Source of the DNA: JAJXZJ01 sp050012855
GTDB lineage: Bacteria; Verrucomicrobiota; Verrucomicrobiia; Limisphaerales; J093
DNA: 64,000 bases
Direction of reading: 5' to 3'
Assembly (NCBI GenBank): GCA_050012855.1
Contig: JBEKGJ010000018.1
Coordinates: 15,938 to 79,937, forward strand
A program made the position numbers and the translations under genes. Positions 18,452-26,572 of this stretch are shown one piece after another. Every line of letters starts with the position of its first letter. The first letter of the stretch is position 1. The notes beneath the pieces were generated by a model. It saw only the letters and a program-made list of their open reading frames with translations. It was not told the origin of the DNA and ran no database searches.

Positions 18452-18790
18452 ATGCTTTCGCGCGAACTGGTGGCCGCCTCGACGGTGCCGTTGGTGTTGT
18501 CGGTGCTCACCGAGGGCGAGAATTATGGCTATGCGCTCATCCAACGGGTGCGTGAACTGTCCGCCGGCCGGATCGAATGGACCGAGGGCATGCTCTACCC
18601 GGTGCTCCACTGGATGCAGAAACAGGGGCTGATCGAAGCCGAATGGCGCGAAGCCGAAACCGGGCGGAAGCGAAAATATTACCGGCTCCGGCCGGCGGGC
18701 CGGCGGGCGCTGGCAACGGAACAGAACCAGTGGATGACGGTCCACCAAACGCTGACCAAACTATGGAAGACCCAACCTCATTTGACCTGA
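18452..18790 (+). CDS. PadR-family transcriptional regulator
   Basis: A 112-residue winged-helix repressor. MLSRELVAASTVPLVLSVL, GENYGYALIQRVREL and EGMLYPVLHWMQKQGLIEAEW follow the PadR signature (helix 1, YGYELxxxI, GTLYPxLxRLExxGLI), ending in RKRKYYRLRPAGRRALA, the beta-wing and dimerisation start. The ATG at 18437 (MHSAAM) is an alternative start, but the promoter spacing favours 18452. The downstream membrane-protein gene overlaps its end by 28 bases, so translation is coupled. In such pairs the PadR protein usually represses its own operon. Confidence 0.85.
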   Translation: MLSRELVAASTVPLVLSVLTEGENYGYALIQRVRELSAGRIEWTEGMLYPVLHWMQKQGLIEAEWREAETGRKRKYYRLRPAGRRALATEQNQWMTVHQTLTKLWKTQPHLT

Positions 18791-19506
18791 ACCAGGCGTT
18801 GCATCGCTGGCGGGAGAGCCTGGGCCGGTCGCCGGCCTTTCACGGTGACAACCTGGCGGAACTGGAGTCGCACGTGGTCGAGAGCGTCGCCGTGCTGCAG
18901 GCGCGCGGCCTGTCGGCCGAGGAGGCGTTCTGGGTGGCCACGCGACGGGTTGGCCCGGATCAGCAGGTGGCGGCGGAGTTTGCGAAGGTCAACGGCGGTG
19001 CGGTGTGGCTCGATCGCGTGCTGTGGATGCTGGTGGGGATTCAGCTCTGGGGGTTTGTGTCCACCGGCCTGGTGATGTTGGCGCGTGGGCTGCTCAGCTT
19101 CGGTCTCACGGGGCTGAGCTTTGATTTCGGCGCTCACAGTCCGGTGGTCCCGGTTTCGCTTTTTGTCCTGGCGCAGGTGCTCGCGCTCGGCGGGAGCGTG
19201 GCCCTCTGCGCGTGGCTGCTGATCGGGCCGGGGCGGAACCTGTTGCGGCGGCTGGCGTCAGGTGTCCAGCGGCGCCACACTGCGGTGGCAGCCGGCGTGG
19301 CGATCGGCGTGGTGCTGCTCGTGGTTCAATCCCTCGCTTTCGCGTCGCAGGCTTGGATCGTGTCCTACGTCGATCCCCGCACGGCCCGCCAGATCTTCGC
19401 CTCTTCGAGCTATGCCAGCGTGTTCATGGCCATCGTGCAGATGGTGGCCCTGCTGGCGTTGACGCTGGTTCTCGTCCGTCGCCGGTTTCTCCTGCGCCAC
19501 GCCTGA
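18763..19506 (+). CDS. integral membrane protein paired with PadR (permease-prefix-like N-terminus)
   Basis: A 247-residue protein. Residues 1-~85 are soluble and helical (FDLNQALHRWRESLGRSPAF, LAELESHVVESVAVLQARGL, SAEEAFWVATRRVG), the pattern of permease-prefix domains that commonly follow padR genes. Four hydrophobic helices follow at roughly residues 88-110, 125-150, 165-190 and 215-240. It starts inside padR (28-base overlap). Function unknown; the genetic pairing indicates a PadR-controlled membrane or envelope-stress protein. Confidence 0.7.
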   Translation: MEDPTSFDLNQALHRWRESLGRSPAFHGDNLAELESHVVESVAVLQARGLSAEEAFWVATRRVGPDQQVAAEFAKVNGGAVWLDRVLWMLVGIQLWGFVSTGLVMLARGLLSFGLTGLSFDFGAHSPVVPVSLFVLAQVLALGGSVALCAWLLIGPGRNLLRRLASGVQRRHTAVAAGVAIGVVLLVVQSLAFASQAWIVSYVDPRTARQIFASSSYASVFMAIVQMVALLALTLVLVRRRFLLRHA

Positions 19507-19585
19507 CGCCGTCGTTCTCCGCCGCGCAGGTGCCGGGTCGGTGTGGGCGCAGATGCGAGTTTGGCGTGGGCTGCGTTGAACGTGG

Positions 19586-19816
19586 TCATAAGGCGTTCCA
19601 CTCGTCCACGGAAAGTGGGCGCATCAGAATGGATTCAACCTGCCGGACCAGCAGCCGCAGTTGCGGCACGGAGAATTCGGAATTGGTGGGAATGGTCTGG
19701 CGATGCTGGCCGGAAACCATGAACTGGTGGCGGGTGCCGGAAAACGGGCCAGCGAACCCCAGGGCGCGGAGCTTGCGGATGAAGTCGCGCCGCTTAAGTG
19801 GTCGCCAGGCGGCCAT
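19586..19816 (-). CDS. hicA: HicA-type mRNA interferase toxin
   Basis: A 76-residue basic protein with the HicA double-stranded-RNA-binding-fold pattern: KRRDFIRKLRALGFAG, then GTRHQFMVSG with the catalytic His, TIPTNSEFSVPQLRLLVRQV. It is preceded by the hicB-like antitoxin gene, which overlaps its start by 23 bases (antitoxin first, same strand). HicA toxins cleave mRNA. Lies 51-530 bases downstream of hisD, possibly on the same transcript. Confidence 0.75.
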   Translation of the reverse strand: MAAWRPLKRRDFIRKLRALGFAGPFSGTRHQFMVSGQHRQTIPTNSEFSVPQLRLLVRQVESILMRPLSVDEWNAL

Positions 19817-20057
19817 TTGAAACCTTGTTCAGATCAATGCCGGCGAGCACGGGCAGTTTGTGTCCGAGTCTCAGGCCGACCAGAATCCAGTCTTCCAGCG
19901 TCGAGCGCAGTTCATCTTCGCATTCGCGCAGGTTTTTTCCGAACGCGGCCACGCCCTTCAATTTCGTGATTTCGCCGGCGAACGAGCCGTCTTCCAGCTT
20001 GTCATAGCACGCCATTTCCAGCGCGGCTTCAATGTAGGCGGTGATCGGAAACGTCAT
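19794..20057 (-). CDS. hicB: HicB-type antitoxin
   Basis: An 87-residue protein with the HicB partial RNase H fold: ITAYIEAALEMACYDKLED, SFAGEITKLKGVAAFGKNLR, ECEDELRSTLEDWILVGLRL, and a short C-terminus LPVLAGIDLNKVS. It neutralises the overlapping HicA toxin. Upstream, TTGTCT, 16 bases, GAATCT and six bases before the ATG form a weak leaderless-type promoter. There is no obvious C-terminal HTH domain, so it is the short HicB class. Confidence 0.75.
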   Translation of the reverse strand: MTFPITAYIEAALEMACYDKLEDGSFAGEITKLKGVAAFGKNLRECEDELRSTLEDWILVGLRLGHKLPVLAGIDLNKVSNGRLATT

Positions 20058-20108
20058 GGAATAAGATTCAATGATTGGTGCGGAAAGACAAGCCGGAGAT
20101 TCTCGGCC

Positions 20109-21413
20109 TCATGATCCTAAAATCTGCTTCCTGATCTCCGCGCTTCTTCCATGCGCACTCAACCCCTCGATAGCGGCGATGGTTTTGACGGCGGCGAGGG
20201 ATTTTTTCAAGGCAGCCCGGCTGTACTCCACGACACTCGTCCGCCGCTGGAACTGGTCCACCGTCAGGCCGGCAAAACTCCGTCCCGCGCCCCCCGTCGG
20301 CAGGGTGTGGCTGGGGCCGGCGACGTAATCGCCCAACACGGTCGGTGACCATGGTCCCAGGAAAAGCGCGCCGGCGGTGGTGATCTGCCGGGCGACGGCC
20401 GGCGGGTTGCGGGTGTGGATTTCGCAGTGCTCGGGCGCGAGGCGGTTGGCCAGCGCGATGCCGTCGGCGAGGGATTTCACCTGGATCAGCCAGCCGTTGT
20501 CCGCGAGCGCGCGCTCGATGAACTGGCGGCGCGGTTCGCGCGGCAGGCGGCGCTCGATTTCGCGTTGCACGGCGTGCAGCAGCAGGACGGACGGCGTGGC
20601 CAGCCAGACGCGTTCGTGGCCGGAGCCGTGTTCGGCCTGGGCGAGCAGGTCGGCGGCGATGAATCTCGGGTTCGCGGTGTCGTCGGCAAGCACGAGCAGT
20701 TCGCTGGGTCCGGGCAGGAGGTCAAGGGCAACGTGGCCGAAGAGCAGGCGTTTGGCGGCGACGACGTAGGCATTGCCCGGGCCGAAAATCTTTTGCACGG
20801 GCCGGATGGTGGCGGTGCCGAACGCGAGTGCGGCGATGGCCTGGGCACCGCCGACGCGGTAGATCTCCGTGGCGCCGGCCTGGCGGGCGGCCAGCAGCAG
20901 GGCGGGGTTGATGGTGCCGTCCTTGCCGCAGGGCGTGCAGGCGACAATCTCCGGGCAACCGGCCACGCGGGCTAGAACGATCGTCATGAGCGCGGTGGAC
21001 ACCAGCGGCGCGGTGCCGCCCGGGATGTAGATGCCGACGCGCTGGAAGGGATCGAATTTCTCGCCGATCCGGGCACCCTGGGCGTTGCGGGCGGACCAGT
21101 CGTGGCGCAACGATTTCCGGCTGAACGCGGCAATGTTCCGCGCCGCAAAGGCCAGCGCCTGGCGCAATTCCGGGCTGGCCTGGACCGAGGCGTTGAACAG
21201 TTCCGCCGGGCTGACCGGGAGTTGATCGGGGCGGAGGCGGGCGCCGTCGAACCGGGCGGTGAACTCGAGCAGCGCGTCATCGCCGCGGGTGCGTACGGCG
21301 TCCAGGAGTTCGCGCGTGCGCTGCTCGATTTGCGGATCGAACAGGCTGGAGGCGCGGGCGAGGCGTGCGAGCGCCTGGGCGAACCGCGGCTGCGTATGGC
21401 GGAGCACGTTCAT
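20109..21413 (-). CDS. hisD: histidinol dehydrogenase
   Basis: 434 residues, the same length as the well-studied bacterial enzymes. It oxidises L-histidinol to histidine in two NAD-dependent steps with a bound zinc. Visible motifs: VGIYIPGGTAPLVSTALM near residue 120, IFGPGNAYVVAAKR, DLLPGPSELLVLADD, AADLLAQAEHGSGHERVWL (Gln and His zinc/catalytic residues) and GDYVAGPSHTLPTGG. The ATG at 21413 was chosen because an extension to 21494 adds unrelated residues, and because TTGACT, 17 bases, CAGCAT and six bases precede this ATG. hisC is 2 kb further on the same strand. Confidence 0.92.
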   Translation of the reverse strand: MNVLRHTQPRFAQALARLARASSLFDPQIEQRTRELLDAVRTRGDDALLEFTARFDGARLRPDQLPVSPAELFNASVQASPELRQALAFAARNIAAFSRKSLRHDWSARNAQGARIGEKFDPFQRVGIYIPGGTAPLVSTALMTIVLARVAGCPEIVACTPCGKDGTINPALLLAARQAGATEIYRVGGAQAIAALAFGTATIRPVQKIFGPGNAYVVAAKRLLFGHVALDLLPGPSELLVLADDTANPRFIAADLLAQAEHGSGHERVWLATPSVLLLHAVQREIERRLPREPRRQFIERALADNGWLIQVKSLADGIALANRLAPEHCEIHTRNPPAVARQITTAGALFLGPWSPTVLGDYVAGPSHTLPTGGAGRSFAGLTVDQFQRRTSVVEYSRAALKKSLAAVKTIAAIEGLSAHGRSAEIRKQILGS

Positions 21414-21419
21414 GGGGTG

Positions 21420-21448
21420 ATGCTGGCGGAAGGGACGGACAAAGTCAA
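21420..21448 (-). promoter_or_regulatory. hisD promoter, leaderless spacing
   Basis: On the minus strand TTGACT (21448-21443), 17 bases, CAGCAT (21425-21420), six bases, ATG at 21413. The -10 element is weak but keeps A2, A5 and T6. Confidence 0.4.
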
Positions 21449-21528
21449 AAGCAGGAGAGCCGGCCGCTATGCCCGGGAGCGGCCGCGCAACCAATCATTT
21501 CGTATGGTGTTGGATGGTGGAAATGTCG

Positions 21529-21534
21529 TATAAT
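21529..21534 (+). promoter_or_regulatory. perfect -10 box six bases before an ATG
   Basis: TATAAT at 21529-21534 is followed by GGCGCC and the ATG at 21541. No good -35 is visible at 16-18 bases upstream. The mRNA would start at or next to the start codon. Confidence 0.5.
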
Positions 21535-21540
21535 GGCGCC

Positions 21541-22416
21541 ATGAGACGAACAGTACGTTTCAGTTTGACCCTCGTCATGGGCTTGGGTTTGGTCCGGGCA
21601 TGGGGGGTGGAGCCCCCGCCGCCGGTCGCACCGGCTCCGGGCACGGTTGCTCCGACCGACGGCGGTGTTGCCGCGCCGGGGCGATCCGAGGTGGAACCCG
21701 ACACCAATGCCGCGCCGCTCGCACCTTATCAGTTGATTGTGGACCGAAATCCGTTCGGTCTCCGAACACCACCGCCGCAACAGCCGACGAACACCACCGC
21801 CCCGGTGGCGGCCTCGGCGCTGAAGCTGACCGGCGTGACGACCCTGTTGGGCGGAAAGCGGGCAATGTTTACGCTCCAGGAACCGGGAAAAACGAACCTC
21901 GTTTCCGGTCTGGTGCGCGAAGGCGATTGGGATGAGGTGATTACCAACCTTCAGGTGCTGGCGATTGATGAGCGGGGTGGCGTGGTGCAGGTCAAATACG
22001 GCGGGACCGAGCTGGCCTTGAATTTCGATGACAACGGGATCAAACCGCCGGCCGGCCCGATGCCGGGAATGCCGGTGCCCGGACTGGGACGGCCGACCAT
22101 GCCGCCGGTGCCAGGACAGCCTGTGCCGATGGCCCAGCCGGCGCCAGGGGGTGTTTCGTTTAACAGCTCCGAAGGCTATCGCCGCGTCCCGAACCGGCCC
22201 AACCGGCTCACGCCGGCCGCCGCCGAAGCCGGGGCACAGCCAGTGCTGTCGCCGGAACAACAGTTGATCGCAATCCAGGCTCAGGCGGAACTGGGTCGCC
22301 AGCAGGGCGTTCCCATGCCGCCTTCGCCACCGGGGGCCGGAAATGCCGCAAACCAGCCGTCGCCACCGTTGCCGCCCACGCCAACGATCGTTCTCCCGCC
22401 GACCCCCGGCAGGTGA
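21541..22416 (+). CDS. secreted proline-rich protein with GspC/PilP-like motif
   Basis: 291 residues with a signal peptide (residues 1-~23, MRRTVRFSLTLVMGLGLVRA), a Pro/Ala-rich linker, then LAPYQLIVDRNPFGLRTPPP near residue 62, the motif that opens the homology region of GspC-like proteins. The GspC-like protein at 40902-41915 has FDSFKLVVDRNIFDPNRTRR at the same place. A small beta domain follows (LTGVTTLLGGKRAMFTL, NLVSGLVREGDWDEVITNLQ), then a long low-complexity Pro/Gly/Gln tail. An in-frame start at 21523 exists, but TATAAT lies across it. It is divergent from hisD and far from the secretion operon. Probably a periplasmic assembly or adaptor protein; function not established. Confidence 0.55.
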   Translation: MRRTVRFSLTLVMGLGLVRAWGVEPPPPVAPAPGTVAPTDGGVAAPGRSEVEPDTNAAPLAPYQLIVDRNPFGLRTPPPQQPTNTTAPVAASALKLTGVTTLLGGKRAMFTLQEPGKTNLVSGLVREGDWDEVITNLQVLAIDERGGVVQVKYGGTELALNFDDNGIKPPAGPMPGMPVPGLGRPTMPPVPGQPVPMAQPAPGGVSFNSSEGYRRVPNRPNRLTPAAAEAGAQPVLSPEQQLIAIQAQAELGRQQGVPMPPSPPGAGNAANQPSPPLPPTPTIVLPPTPGR

Positions 22417-22469
22417 GCCTGGTGGCCGTCTGTCTGCCACGTCAGTGGACTCGCCTGCGGTCGCGGGTA

Positions 22470-23444
22470 TCAGCGGGCGATGGCTTGAACGCGGAGTTGG
22501 GCTGGTTCCAGCGCCTCGGGGTCCAAGGTTAGCAAGCAATAGCCACCATCCTTCAGCAACTCGGAGCCGGCCAGGGAAGGACAGAGACGGACGTGGAACG
22601 GACGCCAGGCGCGTGCCCGCCACAGGGCCGCGCTCATCCGGCGTACGGAGTTCCCCAGAAAGCCGACCGGTGGCAGGCCGGACATCATCCGGCTCAAGCG
22701 CAGGACCCATCCGGTGTGCAGGTGGCCGATGATGGTCAACTCGATCTGGCCGAGCTTCTGACGCAGCGGTTCGGAATCGAGGAGAAACGGCAGGGCACTG
22801 GGGTCATGGCAGAAGAGGATGACGCGGTGGTCAGGCGGAAGCTCCGCAAACGCGCGGCTGATTTCAGCGAGGTGCCCGGCGCGCAGTTCCTCCCACGCGG
22901 TGGTTTCACCCGACAGGAGCTCAGGCGCGAACACGGGCAGCGCCACCAGCGAGGAAACGACGCCCATCAGTTCGTAGCGGCCGAAACTCTGATGCCAGAA
23001 TGGCGGCAGGCCGAGCTCACCGACCAGGCGCTGCCAACTCGCCAGGCGCGGTCCTCCCTGGCCTCCAAACAGGCTCATCTTGCCCAACTCATGGTCGCCA
23101 AAAACAACGGCCAGCCGGTCCGGGAACTGCTGCCGCAGTTTTCCCAGGCAGAGGCTGGCGCTGGACAGCGCGGCGTCGTCGCCAACGCCGACGAAGGCGG
23201 AATCGCAGGAGTAGTCGCCGTTGGCAACGACGAAGTCCGCACCCGCGGCGGCCGCGAGGAAGCGGTCGAGCAGGTGATTGTGGCCCAGTGGGTCCCGCAG
23301 CCAGACATGCCGGCGGAAGGCGCGCGCCATCCCCCGCAACAGGGGACCGGGAATCGCGTTTGCCTCATAGCCCCGCCGGGCCTGCTCCGCCGGCGCGGCG
23401 TAGTGAATGTCACTGACGATGGCGATGGTGCGTGTCGGTGGCAT
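22470..23444 (-). CDS. metallophosphoesterase
   Basis: 324 residues of the calcineurin-like phosphoesterase fold. Metal-binding motifs in order: IAIVSDIHYAAP near residue 7 (DxH), VVANGDYSCDS near residue 73 (GD), VVFGDHELG near residue 113, where GDHE replaces the usual GNHE, ILFCHDPSALP and IGHLHTGW (GHxH) near residue 240. No signal peptide. Substrate unknown; LpxH-like and other cytosolic phosphoesterases share this layout. The Asn-to-Asp change in the third motif may alter activity. It converges with the GspC-like gene (53-base gap) and follows the beta-helix gene. Confidence 0.8.
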   Translation of the reverse strand: MPPTRTIAIVSDIHYAAPAEQARRGYEANAIPGPLLRGMARAFRRHVWLRDPLGHNHLLDRFLAAAAGADFVVANGDYSCDSAFVGVGDDAALSSASLCLGKLRQQFPDRLAVVFGDHELGKMSLFGGQGGPRLASWQRLVGELGLPPFWHQSFGRYELMGVVSSLVALPVFAPELLSGETTAWEELRAGHLAEISRAFAELPPDHRVILFCHDPSALPFLLDSEPLRQKLGQIELTIIGHLHTGWVLRLSRMMSGLPPVGFLGNSVRRMSAALWRARAWRPFHVRLCPSLAGSELLKDGGYCLLTLDPEALEPAQLRVQAIAR

Positions 23445-23548
23445 GGGTGGGAGCGGAGGCGGGCGTCGGAGACGGTCCCGCGGCGGTCGCTGGCGCAGGC
23501 CGTTGGCGCGGACCCGCCGCTTTGCATCGTGGGCAGGATGGCACGGCG

Positions 23549-25579
23549 CTAATCCCGGAGACCGCTGCGGCGGACACCGATGGCGGTGAGATCAATCGGC
23601 TTGAACCCCAGGGACAAGGCGGGAGAATTCGCCGAGAGCCGGTAATTGTCGCGGCGCGGATTGATGAACAGCGGGTCGGCAATGACGGATCTGAGGTCAT
23701 GACCGCGCTGACGCCATTGGGCGAACGTTGCGCCGGCGAAGCGCAGGGTGGCGGGCCGCGCCTCGGGTCGGGCGTCGTAATAGAGGTTTCCCTCCATGAC
23801 GAAGTGATCGTTGGTCCAGCTTCCGCCGAACAGTTCGCCGGAGTCGAAGTACACAATGTTGTTGGTGAAAGTGAACGAGAGATGGTCCTCCTCGCGGGAA
23901 CGCATAAGCTCGTGCTCGCGGTTACGGGCAAAGATGTTGTTCCGGACGACGTTTTCCCGTCCGTAGTGCTGGTGGAAGCCGGCGCTTTTGCAACGGTAAA
24001 CCATGTTGTTCTCGAGCAGGATGCCGGTGCTGCCTTCGTCGGTGTAAAGCCCCCAGCCACCGTAGGTGTAGGCGTTCACATCATGAATGAGATTGTTGCG
24101 GATGACCGTGCCGGGCTGGATGCCGAGCGTGTAGATGGCCCCCATGTCGCTGAGCACGCTCTGGCCGATGTCGTGGAGATGATTAAACTCGACCAGGTTG
24201 TTGTGGCAGGGCGTTTCCTGATACCCCCAGTTCCAGCCAACGGAAATGGCCGTGTAGAACAGATCGTGAATGTGGTTGTGAGCGATCCGATTATGGCCGC
24301 TTTGGAGCACGAGAACCCCCACGCCCGCCGGGAACACGCGGCCCAACTGGTAAAGGTGGTTGTCCGTAACCACATGCCCGCGGCACTGGTCGAGGGTCGC
24401 CGTGCGGGCGACGGTTTCACCCAGGCGGATGCCGCCCGCGCCAAGGTCCGTCAGCTCGTTGTGGACGATGCGGCAGCGCTGGCAGCCCCGGCCCAATTCG
24501 AGGGCGTAGCCGGCCAGATGGTTGAACAGGCAGTCCTCGATGGAACAGTCCACCGCGCCTTCGGCCCGCACGTCGCCGCGGATGTTAATCGCCGCCTGGG
24601 TGTCCGCGTAGCCGCGCTCGTCCAGGGTCCAGTCGGTGAAGCTGAAGGTCAGGCCGCGGAGTACGATGTTGCTGACGATGTTGCCGGCGGCGGGGGATCC
24701 CCGCAGCACCAGCAAATCATGCAGTTTCGGGGCGATCACCTCGGCCTGGGCAAGTTTTTCGCCAGGCAGAGTCCAGTAGGTGACCACGCCCGTCTTGCGG
24801 TCCAGGTACCATTCACCCGGCTCATCAAGGGCATCGGGGGCGTTTTCGATGTAGAACTGGGCGTCGTTTTCCCGGTTGGACGGTTGAGGCGCGCCAGCCA
24901 GCGTAACCACGTGGTTCGTGGCATCGACGGCGCGGATGGGCATCCGCAAATCGGACCAGGCGAGGAGGGCGACGACTTCGACGTCGCCATGGGCGGCCCA
25001 TTGCGGCCGGATGTCGCCTTCCTTGAATTTGAACCGCGCCGGGTCGCCCTGCGGTGTTTCGCCGGCGATGTGAAAGAAGCCGGCGGTGGGCGTGCGCGCC
25101 CGTTGCCGGCGGTGACCGTTGACGAAGAGCGACCGGAAGTACCACTGGCCGGCGCGGACTTCGGGCACCTCGGTTTGCCACCAGCCGGCCTTGTCCGGGA
25201 CCGGGTGCCACCCCGTAAGCCGCTGCCCGCCGCTGATCACCGGTTTCTCCTCCGGGTAGGCGGTGATGATGAAGGGCAGCGCGTTGCTAAGGCCGGAATC
25301 GGCCGGGGTCAGGACCAGCGGCTCGGTCAGGGTATGCGTGCCCTGGCGCAGGAGGATGGTGACGCTGTCAACCCCGCCGGTGGTGCGGGCGGCGCGGGCC
25401 ACTTGGACGGCATGGGCGAGTGTGGCCAGCGGCCCGTCGTCCCCCCGATAGGCCGGCACGGCGACGGCGCCGGACCAGTGGTCGTCGCCGTTGGTGGCGA
25501 CGTTCAGCACAAGGTTTCGGGCCTGCGCGACGAACCCCGGCGCCACGGCGAGCAGGAGGAGGACGGAAAGATGCTTCAT
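23549..25579 (-). CDS. secreted right-handed beta-helix protein (polysaccharide lyase/hydrolase-like)
   Basis: 676 residues with a signal peptide (MKHLSVLLLLAVAPGFVAQA). Residues ~22-110 form the start typical of these enzymes (NVATNGDDHWSGAVAVPAYR, GPLATLAHAVQVARAA, ILLRQGTHTLTEPLVL). Residues ~300-600 are parallel beta-helix coils with repeated N/D-rich turns (CSIEDCLFNHLAGYALELGR, RIAHNHIHDLFYTAISVG, VIRNNLIHDVNAYTYGGWG, ENVVRNNIFARNREHELMRS). Many secreted glycosidases and lyases, and epimerases, share this fold; I cannot choose among them. Fits the carbohydrate theme. Confidence 0.75.
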   Translation of the reverse strand: MKHLSVLLLLAVAPGFVAQARNLVLNVATNGDDHWSGAVAVPAYRGDDGPLATLAHAVQVARAARTTGGVDSVTILLRQGTHTLTEPLVLTPADSGLSNALPFIITAYPEEKPVISGGQRLTGWHPVPDKAGWWQTEVPEVRAGQWYFRSLFVNGHRRQRARTPTAGFFHIAGETPQGDPARFKFKEGDIRPQWAAHGDVEVVALLAWSDLRMPIRAVDATNHVVTLAGAPQPSNRENDAQFYIENAPDALDEPGEWYLDRKTGVVTYWTLPGEKLAQAEVIAPKLHDLLVLRGSPAAGNIVSNIVLRGLTFSFTDWTLDERGYADTQAAINIRGDVRAEGAVDCSIEDCLFNHLAGYALELGRGCQRCRIVHNELTDLGAGGIRLGETVARTATLDQCRGHVVTDNHLYQLGRVFPAGVGVLVLQSGHNRIAHNHIHDLFYTAISVGWNWGYQETPCHNNLVEFNHLHDIGQSVLSDMGAIYTLGIQPGTVIRNNLIHDVNAYTYGGWGLYTDEGSTGILLENNMVYRCKSAGFHQHYGRENVVRNNIFARNREHELMRSREEDHLSFTFTNNIVYFDSGELFGGSWTNDHFVMEGNLYYDARPEARPATLRFAGATFAQWRQRGHDLRSVIADPLFINPRRDNYRLSANSPALSLGFKPIDLTAIGVRRSGLRD

Positions 25580-25886
25580 AGCCCCGCAACAATACGCCCG
25601 TGTTCGGCCGGGTATTCAAATCAAAAATGCCGGCAAGCTTGCGGCCCGATTGCGAGGCGCTGTCGGATGGATGCCGCGCCGGGGGGCGGTGACTGGAACC
25701 GCCAGCGCGGACCAAGTCGAAACATGAGGCAACATCAGCCACGTGAAACCGGTACCTGGTGATCAGCCCGGGCGATCTTCGCGCCGGTCACGGGTGGTCC
25801 CGTTGTCCGGGCCGGCCTTGGAGTTGTGGCTCGGTCGAACGGTTCGCCGGCAGAGATTCCCTTGAAAAATCGGTGCAAATCCGCGC

Positions 25887-25915
25887 TTGCCAGCCCCCGG
25901 GGTTTTCCGTAATGT
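25887..25915 (+). promoter_or_regulatory. promoter of tRNA-Gly
   Basis: TTGCCA (25887-25892), 17 bases, TAATGT (25910-25915), about 20 bases before the tRNA 5' end. The rest of 25580-25886 shows no gene. Confidence 0.45.
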
Positions 25916-25934
25916 CCGTCTCGCTTCGTCGGAA

Positions 25935-26011
25935 GCGAGCGTAGCTCAGTCTGGTAGAGCGTCACCTTGCCAAGGTGAATGTCGAGGGTTCGAATCCCTT
26001 CGCTCGCTCCA
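25935..26011 (+). tRNA. tRNA-Gly (GCC)
   Basis: A 77-base cloverleaf: acceptor arms GCGAGCG (25935-25941) and CGCTCGC (26001-26007), discriminator T, encoded CCA at 26009-26011. Anticodon loop CTTGCCA gives GCC; T-loop GGTTCGAATCC. Confidence 0.95.
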
Positions 26012-26130
26012 TTTTCATTTTCAAGGACTTACATTTATCCTGCCCCCTCCGCATAATTAGTAGGCATAACAGATTCAAGCTTGTCAGCGGTGTCCTTGGT
26101 GTTCGAGAGCGTTGATTTCGGGTCCTTCGG

Positions 26131-26295
26131 ATGACCGCGACCCATGATCCCGCGAAGGCGCTTCGAGAATTCATGGTCTCGAACCAGGTCAAGGTTCTGA
26201 ATGTCGCGGGATCAAGGGCATCAAAAGAACCGGATGTCACCGCTTTCGTGACGCTGGTTCTCGCAAAGGCTTGGCAGTGTCATGAAACCGCTTGA
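26131..26295 (+). pseudogene. C-terminal remnant of a putative molybdenum-carrier-like (SLOG fold) protein
   Basis: The frame beginning MTATHDPAKALREFMVSNQV continues KVLNVAGSRASKEPDVTAFV and stops at 26293-26295. The segment with VLNVAGxRASKEPxVxxFV matches, from memory, the C-terminus of bacterial putative molybdenum carrier proteins (PF12694). A stop codon lies five codons upstream in frame and the N-terminal two thirds of the family are absent. The bases 26012-26130 contain nothing else recognised. Confidence 0.5.
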
Positions 26296-26462
26296 ACCAC
26301 CAGACAGCCCTCACCTTCAGGCCGCCCAGGGTTGGTTGGAGCTGGGTGATCACCTCGAAGCTCGAAAGGGCATTCGAGCTTGGGGACGCGAAACAGTTCA
26401 AACGGGCGGCTCTGGAGCACGCTGACCTGGCGCCTCTCGGGAAGGACATTGGCTTAGCCTGA
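26282..26462 (+). pseudogene. internally deleted short TPR-protein gene
   Basis: The 5' end reads MKPLEPPDSPHLQAAQGWLE then LGDHLEA, which I recognise as the start of a short tetratricopeptide protein common in Verrucomicrobia. After about 30 codons this pattern ends. In another frame near the end, ELGDAKQFKRAALEHADLAP then LGKDIGLA and TGA (26460-26462) match the expected C-terminus. The middle of about 100 codons is missing and the frame is shifted. The start overlaps the molybdenum-carrier remnant. Confidence 0.55.
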
Positions 26463-26572
26463 GGTCCGCGGCTGATACTTTCGGCCAGGACCGGCTTGCG
26501 TGTTCGCTCGCGACGCCGGCAAAAACCGAACGCCTCCGGACCCGAGTTGGCCGCGGTGAAGTCGGCGTGGAC

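Noticed and set aside
25962..26240. Minus-strand ORF ending in MERAKGFEPSTFTLAR
   Set aside because: It is the antisense translation of tRNA-Gly, a well-known false gene.
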